DNA from: Corynebacterium sp. NML140438
GTDB taxonomy: Bacteria; Actinomycetota; Actinomycetes; Mycobacteriales; Mycobacteriaceae
Direction of reading: 5' to 3'
Assembly: GCF_001875725.1 (NCBI RefSeq)
Contig: NZ_MLCQ01000006.1
Location: 1-41,749 of the forward strand
Length of the DNA stretch: 41,749 nt
In this document: piece after piece, positions 18,367 to 27,429 of the stretch
Layout: every line of letters starts with the position of its first letter
How positions within the stretch are numbered: position 1 is the first letter of the stretch
Notes under the pieces: generated by a model
What the model saw: the letters and a program-made list of their open reading frames with translations, nothing else
What the model was told of the DNA's origin: nothing
The model's database searches: none
Program-made: the position numbers and the translations under genes

Positions 18367-20766
18367 TTGAAAATTAAAAAATTAGTTAACCTGAATAGGG
18401 GAGTCATGCGTAAGCCGAAATTGTTTGTAGCCACGGGCGTATTGGTGGTCATCACCGCGGTGCTAATTTCGATAGCGCTACTTGGATTCTTAGTTACAGG
18501 TCAGGCCTGGTTGTTGTATGGGCTTGTAGTAGTAGCGTGTGCAGTCCTCTGCGCTTTCGTTTTGATCACAATGATTCGTTGGGAACGTCAAAACCAGCGA
18601 GTTAACAGGGCAATTAGTGACCTCAGGCGTAAGCAGGTGAACGGTGAAGAGATCGTGGGGGCTTTGGCTCAGCATTCGGATCAGTTAGTTGCTCGGATCG
18701 AACGCGTTCATGAAACGAAAAACAACATTCCGCAAGTGCTAGAGGTGTCCGAAAAACAAGCTGAGAAGGGTGCCCCACGAGTAGGTAACACTTTTGAAAT
18801 TTTACGGCAAACGCCTTCACGGTCGGTTAGGGAATCGAAGGTAGACCTCGACATCGCCATCGACTCGTATTTTGCGCCATTTGAGACAGTTAAGCTCAGT
18901 AAATCTCCATTAACCATCGATGTACCGTTGGAATATAAAGATACAGTTGAATGCTTTGTCACCCTGTATTCCCGCGACTTCGAATCCAGTCCAAAGGCGG
19001 CAATTATAACGGCAACCGTTTTCAACGATAAGGGGCAGAAGCTAGATTATAGCTGCCTTCCGAGTCATTCTGATGCCTACGGTTGCTTCCAATACCTCAA
19101 GGTCGATGGTCTGACAACGGTCAACACGGTTACCGTTTCTGTCCCAAGGCAGGCTAGGAAGCTAAGGCTATCTCTATATAGTTGGTCCATTGCCCCAGAG
19201 CTGCAAAATGGCCTCAAAGTCATTACTCGTGGGGTGAATCGTGAAAGCCTAAGCGGGCGCAAGCCCCGCGAAATCAAAGTTGCGGCGATTTTGGATGAGT
19301 TTTCATACAACTCTTTCAAGTTTGAGTGTGACATGATCGCCCTGTCATACAAAGAGTGGAAAAAGGAGCTGGAGCGCTTCCAGCCGGACTTGTTCCTATG
19401 TGAATCTGCCTGGAGTGGCGCAGATTCCAAAACACGTCCCTGGAAAGGCCGCGTTTACAGCTCAGAAAACTTTAGTTCAGAAAACCGTGGCGAGCTTCTA
19501 AAAATACTTGATTATTGTAAAGAGCAGGGTATTCCTACAGTATTTTGGAATAAGGAGGACCCGTCTCACTACGACGACAAAAAGCACAACTTTGTCGATA
19601 CTGCACTCAAGTTTGATCATATTTTCACTACAGATGAGAATTGTGTGGCTCGCTACAAATCTGAGTATGGCCATCCAAGCGTGAATGCTTTGCCGTTTGC
19701 GGTTCAACCCAGGCTCTTTAATCCCATAGTAGAGTCCCGCAGGACTAATGCGGCTATTTTTGCTGGTGGATGGTATTCCAATCATGAAAAACGAAGCCAG
19801 CAAATGGAAGAAATTTTTGATTCTATTGAAGCTTCTGGTATCGATCTCAAGATTTACGACCGCTTTTATGGATCCGATGACGAGAGTCACCGTTACCCTA
19901 AGCGATTTGTGCCATTACTCAACCCATCGGTCCCGGGGGAAGATATGGGCAACGTGTATAAAGAATCTACCTTGGGGGTGACGATCAACACCGTCACTGA
20001 AAGCCCAACCATGTTTGCTCGTCGGATCTTCGAATTAATGGCCTGCAATACGTTTGTTCTTTCAAATTATTCTGAAGGCGTGCATTCTTTCTTTGGTGAC
20101 AACGTTCTTTATCTGGACAAAGAGCCCGATGGACTTTTGCGATTGACCGATGAAAAACGGGATAAAGCGCGTGCAAAGAATCTGCATCTAGTCCTGGCAG
20201 AGCACACATACAGAAAACGATTTAAGAGAATTCTTGAAGTCAGCGGAATTGCGCATGCTGATTTCGACGAAGACTATCCGCTAGTTGTCCGAGTATCTTC
20301 TTTCAAATCAGCGGAAAGCGCTTTTAAGCGTCTCCGAAATATGGGGGAGTGGTCTGGCGTAAAGGTGATTCTTCTAGATTCGGCCGTTTCAGATCTCGAG
20401 TATGCGACTGCATTAACCGACTTTAACCGAGACGGCGTACGCCTTGTATACTCGCCACTTATACTCGACGGGAGCACGGAGCTCAGTGAGATCTTCTGTG
20501 GCAATGAGATTGCTCTATTAACGCAATGGGAAGCGCTGGAGAATAAAGAGCTCAAATATGAGATGTTCGCTGACCAGCGTTTGCATGCTCAATACGTCGA
20601 CGTGCCAATTGTCATCAGTGAAGACAGTGAAAAATTTAGCCAAGCTGAAAAATATACGTTTAGTAAACGAAGCTCGTTTGCGACGGGCTTTGTTAAACCT
20701 AATAATCTGAAAGACCTGCTGCGGCATCTTTCTACCAGCACCCCAGCCACTGTGTACAACGTTTAG
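18367..20766 (+). CDS. large membrane-anchored CgeB-like glycosyltransferase
   Basis: This protein of up to 799 residues has two N-terminal transmembrane helices (about residues 18-42 and 48-72), then a charged stretch that may be coiled. A beta-rich domain (about 150-300) precedes the catalytic region. The GT-B type domain (about 305-610) resembles CgeB/Glyco_trans_1_2 proteins: AAILDEFSYNSFKFE, PTVFWNKEDPSHYD, DHIFTTDENCVARY, AAIFAGGWYSNHEKR and SPTMFARRIFELMACNTFVLS. It would add a sugar at the membrane face. A C-terminal extension of about 180 residues follows. The start is uncertain: TTG at 18367 or ATG at 18406, the latter with a GGGGAG box very close to it. Confidence 0.75.
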   Translation: MKIKKLVNLNRGVMRKPKLFVATGVLVVITAVLISIALLGFLVTGQAWLLYGLVVVACAVLCAFVLITMIRWERQNQRVNRAISDLRRKQVNGEEIVGALAQHSDQLVARIERVHETKNNIPQVLEVSEKQAEKGAPRVGNTFEILRQTPSRSVRESKVDLDIAIDSYFAPFETVKLSKSPLTIDVPLEYKDTVECFVTLYSRDFESSPKAAIITATVFNDKGQKLDYSCLPSHSDAYGCFQYLKVDGLTTVNTVTVSVPRQARKLRLSLYSWSIAPELQNGLKVITRGVNRESLSGRKPREIKVAAILDEFSYNSFKFECDMIALSYKEWKKELERFQPDLFLCESAWSGADSKTRPWKGRVYSSENFSSENRGELLKILDYCKEQGIPTVFWNKEDPSHYDDKKHNFVDTALKFDHIFTTDENCVARYKSEYGHPSVNALPFAVQPRLFNPIVESRRTNAAIFAGGWYSNHEKRSQQMEEIFDSIEASGIDLKIYDRFYGSDDESHRYPKRFVPLLNPSVPGEDMGNVYKESTLGVTINTVTESPTMFARRIFELMACNTFVLSNYSEGVHSFFGDNVLYLDKEPDGLLRLTDEKRDKARAKNLHLVLAEHTYRKRFKRILEVSGIAHADFDEDYPLVVRVSSFKSAESAFKRLRNMGEWSGVKVILLDSAVSDLEYATALTDFNRDGVRLVYSPLILDGSTELSEIFCGNEIALLTQWEALENKELKYEMFADQRLHAQYVDVPIVISEDSEKFSQAEKYTFSKRSSFATGFVKPNNLKDLLRHLSTSTPATVYNV

Positions 20767-20777
20767 AGGAGTTAATC

Positions 20778-22727
20778 TTGCCACTGCTTTCGGTTATCAT
20801 CCCAAGTTTTAACGTCTCAGGGAAGATCGCGCGCTGCTTCACATCACTTGATCGTTTGTATCAGCGAATTCCGCAGATCGAAGTTATCTTCGTCGATGAT
20901 TGCTCGACAGATGACACGTTCGGGAAAGTAAAGGAGTTCGCGAGTGGTCGTGAGTGGGTTAAAGTAGCTCGTTTAGAGAGTAATACTGGTACCCCGTCGG
21001 TGCCTCGTAACGTTGGCCTAGAAATGGCTACAGGAAAGTATATTTTTCACCTGGATCCCGACGATGAGATTCTTCCCGAGGGGATCGCTGCTGAGATTGA
21101 ACTTGCAGAGTCGACCGGGGCTGATTTTGTTCGCGCACCATTAATCCGAGACAACGGGCGTGAAACCGTTGTGATGAATCGCATCACTGGTTGGGATGCG
21201 ATCGACGACCCGCATGAGAGAATTGCGAAGATCGTCCGTGAGCACAGTACGACAGTCTGTTCACTCTATCGGCGTGATTTTCTTCTCGAGCATGAGTTTC
21301 AGTGGCCCGAGGACTTGCGCTTAGCGGAAGATGCAATTTATCTTTATCGAGCACTGAGTCTTGGTCATGTCGAGTATTCTGATGTACCTGACTTTGTGTA
21401 TCACGTGTCGTTGAAGTCCGGGAATGCTTCGAGCACGCAACAGTATCAAGACCGAGAGTTGTCTAACCACTTGCGCGCCTGGAGAAGGTCTAACGAAATT
21501 TTAAAGAAACTGGGCATCGACTACTTCGCTCTCAGAGGACAGGTCGCGGTGTCCGCAGCTATCCAGAACATGATTCGGTTTAATAAGGGCGGATTCTCTC
21601 GTTCCGGTTTTAATGAACTGCGAAGGTTTTTCCTGAGTAATAAAAAGACCGTGGAATCATTTACTTACGGTCCTCGATTTACTGAGGTCTGTAAATTCAT
21701 CCTCGAAGGCGACTACGACAAGTTCCTTGAGAGTATCAAGATTCGATTGTTAATCGCGGGTCCAGACCTCCGGTTTATCCTGCCATCCGTGCCTGTTCTG
21801 TCACAGTATTACCAAGTGCGTGTCGATGAATGGGCGGGGCATGAGGCCCATGATGAATCTCAGAGTAAGAGGTTGCTTGATTGGGCCGACGCGATTCACT
21901 GTGAGTGGCTACTGGGCAACGCCGTGTGGTACTCGCAGAATAAGCGTCCAAGGCAGTCGCTAACGATTCGTCTCCATCGATTTGAAACTTCGAAAAACTA
22001 CGGAAACCTTCTTAACAGGGAGAATGTTGACAGAATCATAACAATAGCCCCTGCTATGTTTGAGGAGACTCAGAGAGTATTCGGGTTCGAGCGTGAGAAA
22101 GTGGCCTATGTTCCAAACTATATCGAATCCGAAAAATACAAAAGGGTAGAAGAGCCAGAGAAGGTTTTCAACCTAGTAATGGTCGGCAGTATCCCGATCC
22201 GAAAAGGCTACCGGCGTGCGCTCGAACTATTGAATTCGCTTCACAGCATTGATAGCCGATACAACCTCACGGTATACGGCAAACGTCCTGACGAGCTTGG
22301 TTGGGTATATAATAACCCGACTGAGCGGGAATACTTTGCCGAGTGCGAACGCTTTATTCGCATGAATGGTCTAAGCTCTGCTGTTCGCTTTCGGGGTTGG
22401 GTCGATACCAAAACCGAGCTGGCAGACAAGGGGTTTGTGCTCTCGATGAGCGATGCAGAGGGATCGCATGTAGCTGCGGCAGAAGGTTTTGCGGCGGGAA
22501 ACATAACTCTGCTGCGTCCTTGGTCCGGAGCGGAATTCATGTACCCAAAGAAGTATATCTTCGAGGACATACTGGAAATGCGTGACTTTGTGCTGGACTG
22601 TAGGGACTTTGAGTACTTTGAGGAACAGGCGCTTGAGGGGCGCAAGTTTGTAGAGGAGCTATACGCGATGGAACGATTTCTTCGGCTATATGGCGAAACT
22701 GTTCCTGTGCCTTACAGTGTACCGTAG
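20778..22727 (+). CDS. GT2-GT4 fusion glycosyltransferase
   Basis: This is an intact 649-residue two-domain enzyme. The N-terminal GT2 domain (GT-A fold) shows LLSVIIPSFNVSGKI, VIFVDDCSTDDTF, TPSVPRNVGLEMATGKYIF and the metal motif HLDPDDEIL, with RLAEDAIYLYRAL as the acidic catalytic block. The C-terminal part is GT-B-like: IITIAPAMFEETQR, VAYVPNYIESEKY, NLVMVGSIPIRKGYRRALEL and SMSDAEGSHVAAAEGFAAG. One polypeptide could therefore add two successive sugars. Start is TTG at 20778 after AGGAG (20767-20771), 11 bases after the preceding stop. It is the last gene of the right-going run before the IS debris. Confidence 0.85.
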   Translation: MPLLSVIIPSFNVSGKIARCFTSLDRLYQRIPQIEVIFVDDCSTDDTFGKVKEFASGREWVKVARLESNTGTPSVPRNVGLEMATGKYIFHLDPDDEILPEGIAAEIELAESTGADFVRAPLIRDNGRETVVMNRITGWDAIDDPHERIAKIVREHSTTVCSLYRRDFLLEHEFQWPEDLRLAEDAIYLYRALSLGHVEYSDVPDFVYHVSLKSGNASSTQQYQDRELSNHLRAWRRSNEILKKLGIDYFALRGQVAVSAAIQNMIRFNKGGFSRSGFNELRRFFLSNKKTVESFTYGPRFTEVCKFILEGDYDKFLESIKIRLLIAGPDLRFILPSVPVLSQYYQVRVDEWAGHEAHDESQSKRLLDWADAIHCEWLLGNAVWYSQNKRPRQSLTIRLHRFETSKNYGNLLNRENVDRIITIAPAMFEETQRVFGFEREKVAYVPNYIESEKYKRVEEPEKVFNLVMVGSIPIRKGYRRALELLNSLHSIDSRYNLTVYGKRPDELGWVYNNPTEREYFAECERFIRMNGLSSAVRFRGWVDTKTELADKGFVLSMSDAEGSHVAAAEGFAAGNITLLRPWSGAEFMYPKKYIFEDILEMRDFVLDCRDFEYFEEQALEGRKFVEELYAMERFLRLYGETVPVPYSVP

Positions 22728-22779
22728 GCTACCGGTTAGCTTTACGGATTGTGCAGTTCGCAAGCGCTGTTGCGATGAC

Positions 22780-22871
22780 CTATGGGAGAAGAGTCTGAAA
22801 CCGCGTATTATCTCACCCAGCCCTTGAATGCAGGGTAGTAAAAGAAGCGGAACTAAACCCAGGACGCTTCA
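22780..22871 (+). mobile_element. right-end remnant of an IS3-type element
   Basis: The frame EESETAYYLTQPLNAG and its stop (22832-22834) match the transposase end ETEYYLTQPVSTG of the minus-strand copy at 24836. The following bases 22833-22871 are nearly identical to the reverse complement of 24803-24841, ending at the same CTTCA tip. This fixes the element boundary at 22871. Everything upstream of about 22780 is lost or unrecognisable. Confidence 0.75.
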
Positions 22872-22915
22872 TTTCTACGTTTATGCAATGGAATAGTCAT
22901 CCGGTTATTCCACCG

Positions 22916-23053
22916 CCGTGGACGTCCAAAGGGCCACTAAACATCGTGTCCAAAAACATCCTGGACTCCGTGTCCAAAAAGTCCCTAGACATCACAGGAA
23001 GGATCCAACTTGTGGCTAACTTCGAACAGGTCATCGCGATGTGCCTTGATTGA
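22916..23053 (+). mobile_element. probable left-end remnant of an IS21-like element with istA start
   Basis: GTGTCCAAAAA occurs twice (22947-22957 and 22970-22980, 23 bases apart) with a weaker third copy (ACGTCCAAA) upstream, like the multiple end repeats of IS21 elements. A ribosome site (AGGAAGG, about 22996) precedes GTG 23012, whose product VANFEQVIAMCLD resembles the IstA N-terminus. It stops at TGA 23051. The assignment rests on this short match and on the IstA C-terminal piece at 24675-24802. Confidence 0.45.
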
Positions 23054-23408
23054 TGGCGTTGAACAGACAATGCGATTTGGCGTATGCTGGATGCGTTAAG
23101 TTGTGCAGCATTCACGTTGTGACTACTTGGCGTTTCACCTTCATTCTGTCAGCCAGCAGCTAGTGGTATCGGTGCTGGGATATAGAATGTTTAGCGGGGA
23201 TGGTCTTTCACTGGTGAATTTTCGCCAGTTTAACGGAGTGTAATGCCAGAACGCTTTTGACTATCCTAGTTTGTAAGGTGGGTGAGCGTTAGCTCTGTTA
23301 ACCACCCTTGGTATGTAGGTTGGCTGTAAAATCTGTTATGTACTCGAAGTTCTTGGTTTCTTGGTTCGGAGTCCAAAGATTTCGGTTGGCATCTGTTAAA
23401 GGTTAAGT
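23054..23408. other. intergenic region before the second rhamnosyltransferase-like gene
   Basis: No gene is seen. A good -10-like box TATAGAAT lies near 23181 and an AAAGG ribosome site lies at about 23398, just before the ATG at 23409. A second TAAAAT box lies near 23328. One of these probably drives the single gene downstream; which one cannot be told. Confidence 0.35.
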
Positions 23409-24605
23409 ATGTATTTTCTAGGAGTAACACGTTTTAGCTTATTTTCCCCGGATTCCGATGCGTGGAAATCATCCCGCGTTTCTGACTCGGAGAGTCGGGC
23501 ATACCTCAACTACTTATACGCGCCGGAACGGATGGAGCCCCGGTTAAAGATTTTTGGGAAACTCAGCCTTCCCATCCTCGAGAAAGCCGCCGACAAGTAC
23601 GAGCTCCGACATATCGTGCGCTATTCCGAAGAGATGCCCGATGAGTATAAGGACGTACTCAAGTCATTAGCTGATAAGTATGGCTTTATAATCCTGGAGC
23701 CACATGTCAATGGCAAGAGTAGCATGAATCCTTACGAGATCGGTTTTAGTTTGAATTCAGAGTGCTTCGGCTTATATAGGCTAGATGATGATGATTTACT
23801 CTCATCCGATTTTTTCGACCAGGTAGCCCGGTTTGTACAGCCTGATTTTGCCGGAATGCGCGTTTCTCTTGCCAGGGGTGTCACTGCGCTTTACGAGGAT
23901 GGAGAGTTTAGCCTTTTTCGGGAGTGCTACAAACCGCAAATCGCGATTGGGCTGATGTCGGTTTACGGGAAGGATCCAAATGGCAGAATGATCGCGCCTC
24001 CCGATGTGGCACATAACCTGTCTGATCGCTATGGTTCGGTCGTCTTAAACGCCGAAAAGGTGTCTTGGCTTTGGACGCGGCACGTTGGTCAGGACACCGT
24101 CTATGGTGGCGACTCACCGTACGAAACGGTGAAGAAGGAACTCCTACGGTATCCCGCTGTTCCTAGTTATACACAGGTGGACTCTATTTTTCCCACTCTT
24201 GAGGGGCGATTGCGATCCCGGAAGAATAGAGAATTAGCTGCCAACGTTCGCATTGATTGCGATGGTGCGTGGTTTGAGACAGGTATCGGTCTTACTAACT
24301 TTTCTGTAGTGATTGAAGCGGAATTTGAAGATGAGTTGCATCCGACGTCAGCACTGTTGAAGTTCCAAATTGCCGACGCAAACGGGAATATTGTGCCTGC
24401 GCAATTTCCAATCGAAGGTTTGTCAATTTCGCCTTATGAGCATATCGGTTACTATCGTTACCTTTCGACGAAGGCAGGTAGGAATGTGCAAGAAATCGAA
24501 GTATCTGTGCCTGATGGGTACAAAGTAGTATCCATTGGTATCCAGCCATTCGGGGTGACTTCGCGTGCATTTTCTTTGCTATCACTAGCTGTGTGCGAAT
24601 ACTAG
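23409..24605 (+). CDS. putative rhamnosyltransferase-type glycosyltransferase, second copy
   Basis: This 398-residue paralogue of the gene at 11063 starts MYFLGVTRFSLFSPDSDAW. It shares the order of landmarks: LRHIVRYSEEMPDEYK, then the acidic motif YRLDDDDLLSSDFF, then WTRHVGQDTVYGG. It is about 77 residues shorter because the C-terminal beta-rich region is reduced. The family call (PF11316-like) is from memory of the motif pattern. The gene stands alone between two groups of IS fragments, so it may have been carried in with them or be the survivor of a longer operon. Confidence 0.7.
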   Translation: MYFLGVTRFSLFSPDSDAWKSSRVSDSESRAYLNYLYAPERMEPRLKIFGKLSLPILEKAADKYELRHIVRYSEEMPDEYKDVLKSLADKYGFIILEPHVNGKSSMNPYEIGFSLNSECFGLYRLDDDDLLSSDFFDQVARFVQPDFAGMRVSLARGVTALYEDGEFSLFRECYKPQIAIGLMSVYGKDPNGRMIAPPDVAHNLSDRYGSVVLNAEKVSWLWTRHVGQDTVYGGDSPYETVKKELLRYPAVPSYTQVDSIFPTLEGRLRSRKNRELAANVRIDCDGAWFETGIGLTNFSVVIEAEFEDELHPTSALLKFQIADANGNIVPAQFPIEGLSISPYEHIGYYRYLSTKAGRNVQEIEVSVPDGYKVVSIGIQPFGVTSRAFSLLSLAVCEY

Positions 24606-24674
24606 TGGTGATGTGGCAATGTCAACTTGATCGAAATCATTCCTCAGCTGCGGTGGGGGAGCTGTTGCTTCCAA

Positions 24675-24802
24675 CTAGCTAACTTCAGTGACATAGATCC
24701 CACGGGCTTGAGCAAGCCGATGGGTTGCAGCACGCTGCCCGGCATCAAAGACAGCCAGCTCATTGCCAGTGATACTTACATCGACAGTCCGCCCGATAAG
24801 AT
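24675..24802 (-). pseudogene. IS21-type IstA transposase, C-terminal fragment
   Basis: Reading from 24802 down to the stop at 24675, the frame gives LIGRTVDVSITGNELAVFD and GQRAATHRLAQARGIYVTE. This matches the small beta-barrel region near the end of IstA proteins (PYxLIGxxVDVR...VATH). It is cut at 24802 exactly where the tip of an IS3-type element begins, so the IS3 element jumped into istA. The frame also ends early compared with normal IstA. Confidence 0.6.
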
Positions 24803-25440
24803 TGAAGCGTCCTGGGTTTAGTTCCGCTTCTTTTACTATCCTGTACTGACGGGCTGAGTGAGATAATACTCGGTTTCTACTTCCTGCGGGGTGGCGTAGT
24901 CCAATGCTTCATGAAGGCGCTTGGTGTTCCACCAATGCACCCACCACAAGGTAGCTAACTCAACTTCTCCCACCGACGTCCACGGACCTTGAGCATGAAT
25001 GAGCTCAGCTTTGTAGAGTCCATTGACCGTCTCCGCCAATGCGTTGTCATAGGAGTCACCGACTGTTCCCACTCGAGCGAACTCCAGATTCAGCTAAAGC
25101 CGTAGCATACTTCAACGACATGTGCTGACTGTCCCGATCACTATGGTGAATCAACTGGTTGCCACGGATTCTTCCAACAGTGGTTAACGCGTACTCTAAC
25201 GCCTCCATCGGCAACGCATCAGTACGCATCGTCGAGCGCGTGGCAACACCAACAATTTTCCGGCTGAAGACATCCACCACAAACGCGGTGTAGGCGAATC
25301 CCGACAGCGTGCGGACATAGGTAATATCGGCAACCCAAAGCCTGCCCGGTGCATGCGCACGGAAGTTTCGCCGCACCAGGTCCGGGCAACAATCCTGCGT
25401 CTCGAGTGCAGCGTTGTGACCGGGTGAGCGAATATCTATT
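24803..25440 (-). pseudogene. truncated IS3-type element with frameshifted transposase
   Basis: The element tip is at 24803 (TGAAGCG...). Two minus-strand frames make the integrase core. The upstream part (to about 25440) reads RAHAPGRLWVADITYV and later LIHHSDRDSQHMSL, supplying the first two Asp residues of DDE. The downstream part (24836-25072) reads GTVGDSYDNALAETVNG, with the final Glu, and ends YYLTQPVSTG. The join near 25070 needs about two missing bases (ESGVRSS versus GTVGDSYDN). The OrfA part and left end are gone; a stop upstream of about 25435 marks the break. Not functional as written. Confidence 0.8.
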
Positions 25441-25737
25441 TAGAAACGGTGATCGACTGTTACTCCAGACGACTTGTAGGCTTCGCGATTGCCGATCACA
25501 CACATGCGCACTGATCTGGTAGAAGAAGCACTTGAGCATGGCTGTCGTAGCCGTGGGAGTCTTGCTGGGGTGATTTTTCACTCAGATTACGGCAGCGTAT
25601 ATACCTCGTCGCAGTTTTTCAGGCTAGGTGCCGGCGCCTGCAGGTCACTCAGTCGATGTGCGCGGTTAGCACGGAGTGTCGGTAATTCATTGGCGGAGTC
25701 GTGTAACGCGACGTTGGGCCCAACCCCAGAAAAGTAG
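25441..25737 (+). pseudogene. second IS3-type transposase fragment, opposite strand
   Basis: Plus-strand reading gives VIDCYSRRLVGFAIADH, then after a frameshift near 25490 MRTDLVEEALEHG, VIFHSDYGSVYTSSQF and NSLAESCNATLGP. These are the middle and end of an IS3-type DDE integrase of a different subgroup from its neighbour. The segment between SSQF and VGNSLAES is scrambled. It abuts the minus-strand fragment head to head at about 25440, so this is a nested or recombined IS junction. Confidence 0.75.
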
Positions 25738-26016
25738 ACACCATGGGGTGGTCAAATAATGGGTCTAAGCGTAGCGTATCGCTGTATCGCTACTCGCAAC
25801 GAGATTCGTACCCGCAAGGAGTTAAATACCTGCACCAAGAATTGCTCCGACTGGTCGACAACGCCTATCTGTATTGGTTCTGTGCTTAGACGTGTCTGTT
25901 TCAAGTCAGTATGTTCAGGTTAGGGCAGAAACACCCGCACGTTGGGTGTTTCTGCTAGGGGCTCATCACGTGGTAAAAGATGAGCTTTCAGTAGAGCGAG
26001 GTACGGTTGGAGGAAT
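25738..26016. other. intergenic region with a strong hairpin, 3' of wecC
   Basis: Only a hairpin is recognisable: GCAGAAACACCC at 25925-25936 pairs perfectly with GGGTGTTTCTGC at 25944-25955. It lies 60 bases past the wecC stop and could end that transcript, though no T-run follows on either strand. The sequence near 25775-25800 (GCGTATCGCTGTATCGCTAC) is repetitive. No gene is seen. Confidence 0.5.
25925..25955 (-). terminator. perfect 12-bp hairpin, possible wecC terminator
   Basis: The arms are at 25925-25936 and 25944-25955 with a 7-base loop. There is no clear U-tract, so termination is inferred from stem strength and position after the wecC stop at 26017. Confidence 0.5.
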
Positions 26017-27273
26017 TTAAGGCCAAAGCCCTTTCGTGTCAATTACTGTTTTACCGTCTAGATTGATAGTCGACACAGTCTTGAACTCATCGTGATCGAC
26101 TAGGAGGACTACGATGTTTGCCATTCGTAGTGCGTTGTCTAGTTCGCTATATGTAGCATTTGAGCTCGAAGCTAGGGAACCAGGCAGTTCCTTCACGTTA
26201 GGTTCGACAACGAGGAACTTGTTGTCAGGGAACTTCGATACTGTTTTCTCCACGATGGCGAGTGCAGGGGACTCGCGCAGATCGTCGATATTCGGTTTGA
26301 ACGAAAGCCCCAGAAGAGCAACAGTCGCGGTTGGGTTCGCATTGATTGCGGAATTGATCTTGTCCAGCACCCATTCCGGCTTAGAATCGTTCACCTCGCG
26401 TGCAGTTCGGATCAGGTTGGACAGGTTTGGTGAGGCTGCGACGATAAACCAGGGGTCAACCGCAATACAGTGTCCGCCTACGCCTGGGCCTGGCTGCAAT
26501 ATGTTCACGCGTGGATGATGGTTCGCCAGTTCGATGAGCTCCCACACGTCGATGCCGAAATCGTCGCAGATCATCGAGAGTTCGTTTGCGAATGCAATGT
26601 TGACGTCGCGGAAGGAGTTCTCTGTCAGCTTTGCAAGTTCTGCTGTGCGGTCGTTGGTCTTGAGCAGTTCTCCCTTGCAGAAGCTTGCATATACTGCCTC
26701 GGCGCGTTCCGCTGCTGCAGGAGACATACCACCAATAATTCGGTCGTTCGTGCGTAGCTCTTCCATGGCTTTGCCGGGCAAGATGCGCTCTGGGCAGTGG
26801 GCGAAGAAGACAACGGGCTTGGAGGAGTCCGAGTCATCGCCATCTGCGCGAAGGTCAGAGCGGAGTTCTAGAATCCGAGCGGCCATCTTCTCGGTTGTGG
26901 TTGGTGGGGAAGTGGACTCGAGGATAACCAGCTCGTCACCCTCGAGCTTTGGTGCGATAGCTTCAGCGGCTGAATAGATGAAGCGCATGTCAACGCTGTG
27001 GTCGTCGTTAAAAGGGGTTGGAACCGCAATGACGTAGTTCTTCGCGTGAGGCATTTGAGTGGTCGCCTTGAAGTTGCCGGACTCAAGGGCGTTCTTCAGC
27101 TCTTCCTCCAGTCCCGGCTCGACGATAGTGACATGGCCTGCGTTGACTGCGTCTACCTTTTCCTGTACCACATCAACGCCCAGTACCTTCAAACCGGATT
27201 CCGCCATCACCACGGCGGTTGGTAGTCCAATGTATCCAAGGCCGACAAATGCGACATCTGCGTCCATTTTCAT
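26017..27273 (-). CDS. wecC: UDP-N-acetyl-D-mannosamine dehydrogenase
   Basis: This 418-residue enzyme oxidises UDP-ManNAc twice with NAD to UDP-ManNAcA. The Rossmann start DVAFVGLGYIGLPTAVVMA is followed by VIAVPTPFN, LESTSPPTTTEKMA, FAHCPERILPGKA, then KLTENSFRDVNIAFANEL. The active-site region is ILQPGPGVGGHCIAVDPWF with its Cys, and the C-terminal block is ALLGLSFKPNIDDLRESPA. Start is taken at ATG 27273; GTG at 27279 is the alternative, and a GAAAG box overlaps that region. It is the right-hand bookend of the island, pointing inward like wecB on the left. The substrate call depends on pairing with wecB; other UDP-sugar dehydrogenases look similar. Confidence 0.9.
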   Translation of the reverse strand: MKMDADVAFVGLGYIGLPTAVVMAESGLKVLGVDVVQEKVDAVNAGHVTIVEPGLEEELKNALESGNFKATTQMPHAKNYVIAVPTPFNDDHSVDMRFIYSAAEAIAPKLEGDELVILESTSPPTTTEKMAARILELRSDLRADGDDSDSSKPVVFFAHCPERILPGKAMEELRTNDRIIGGMSPAAAERAEAVYASFCKGELLKTNDRTAELAKLTENSFRDVNIAFANELSMICDDFGIDVWELIELANHHPRVNILQPGPGVGGHCIAVDPWFIVAASPNLSNLIRTAREVNDSKPEWVLDKINSAINANPTATVALLGLSFKPNIDDLRESPALAIVEKTVSKFPDNKFLVVEPNVKELPGSLASSSNATYSELDNALRMANIVVLLVDHDEFKTVSTINLDGKTVIDTKGLWP

Positions 27274-27429
27274 TGCCACTTTCTGATAGGTAGTAGTTTA
27301 GGTGCAGCCGAGACTTTGAGTCCTGCGGCATATTGTCTGAATTGTACTAAAGCAGTCCAAATCAGCGTGATTGGGTCCCCGTAGTTTGGTCGGTTATACT
27401 GCACCGAGTTCCAAGTGGTTGGAGCAACT

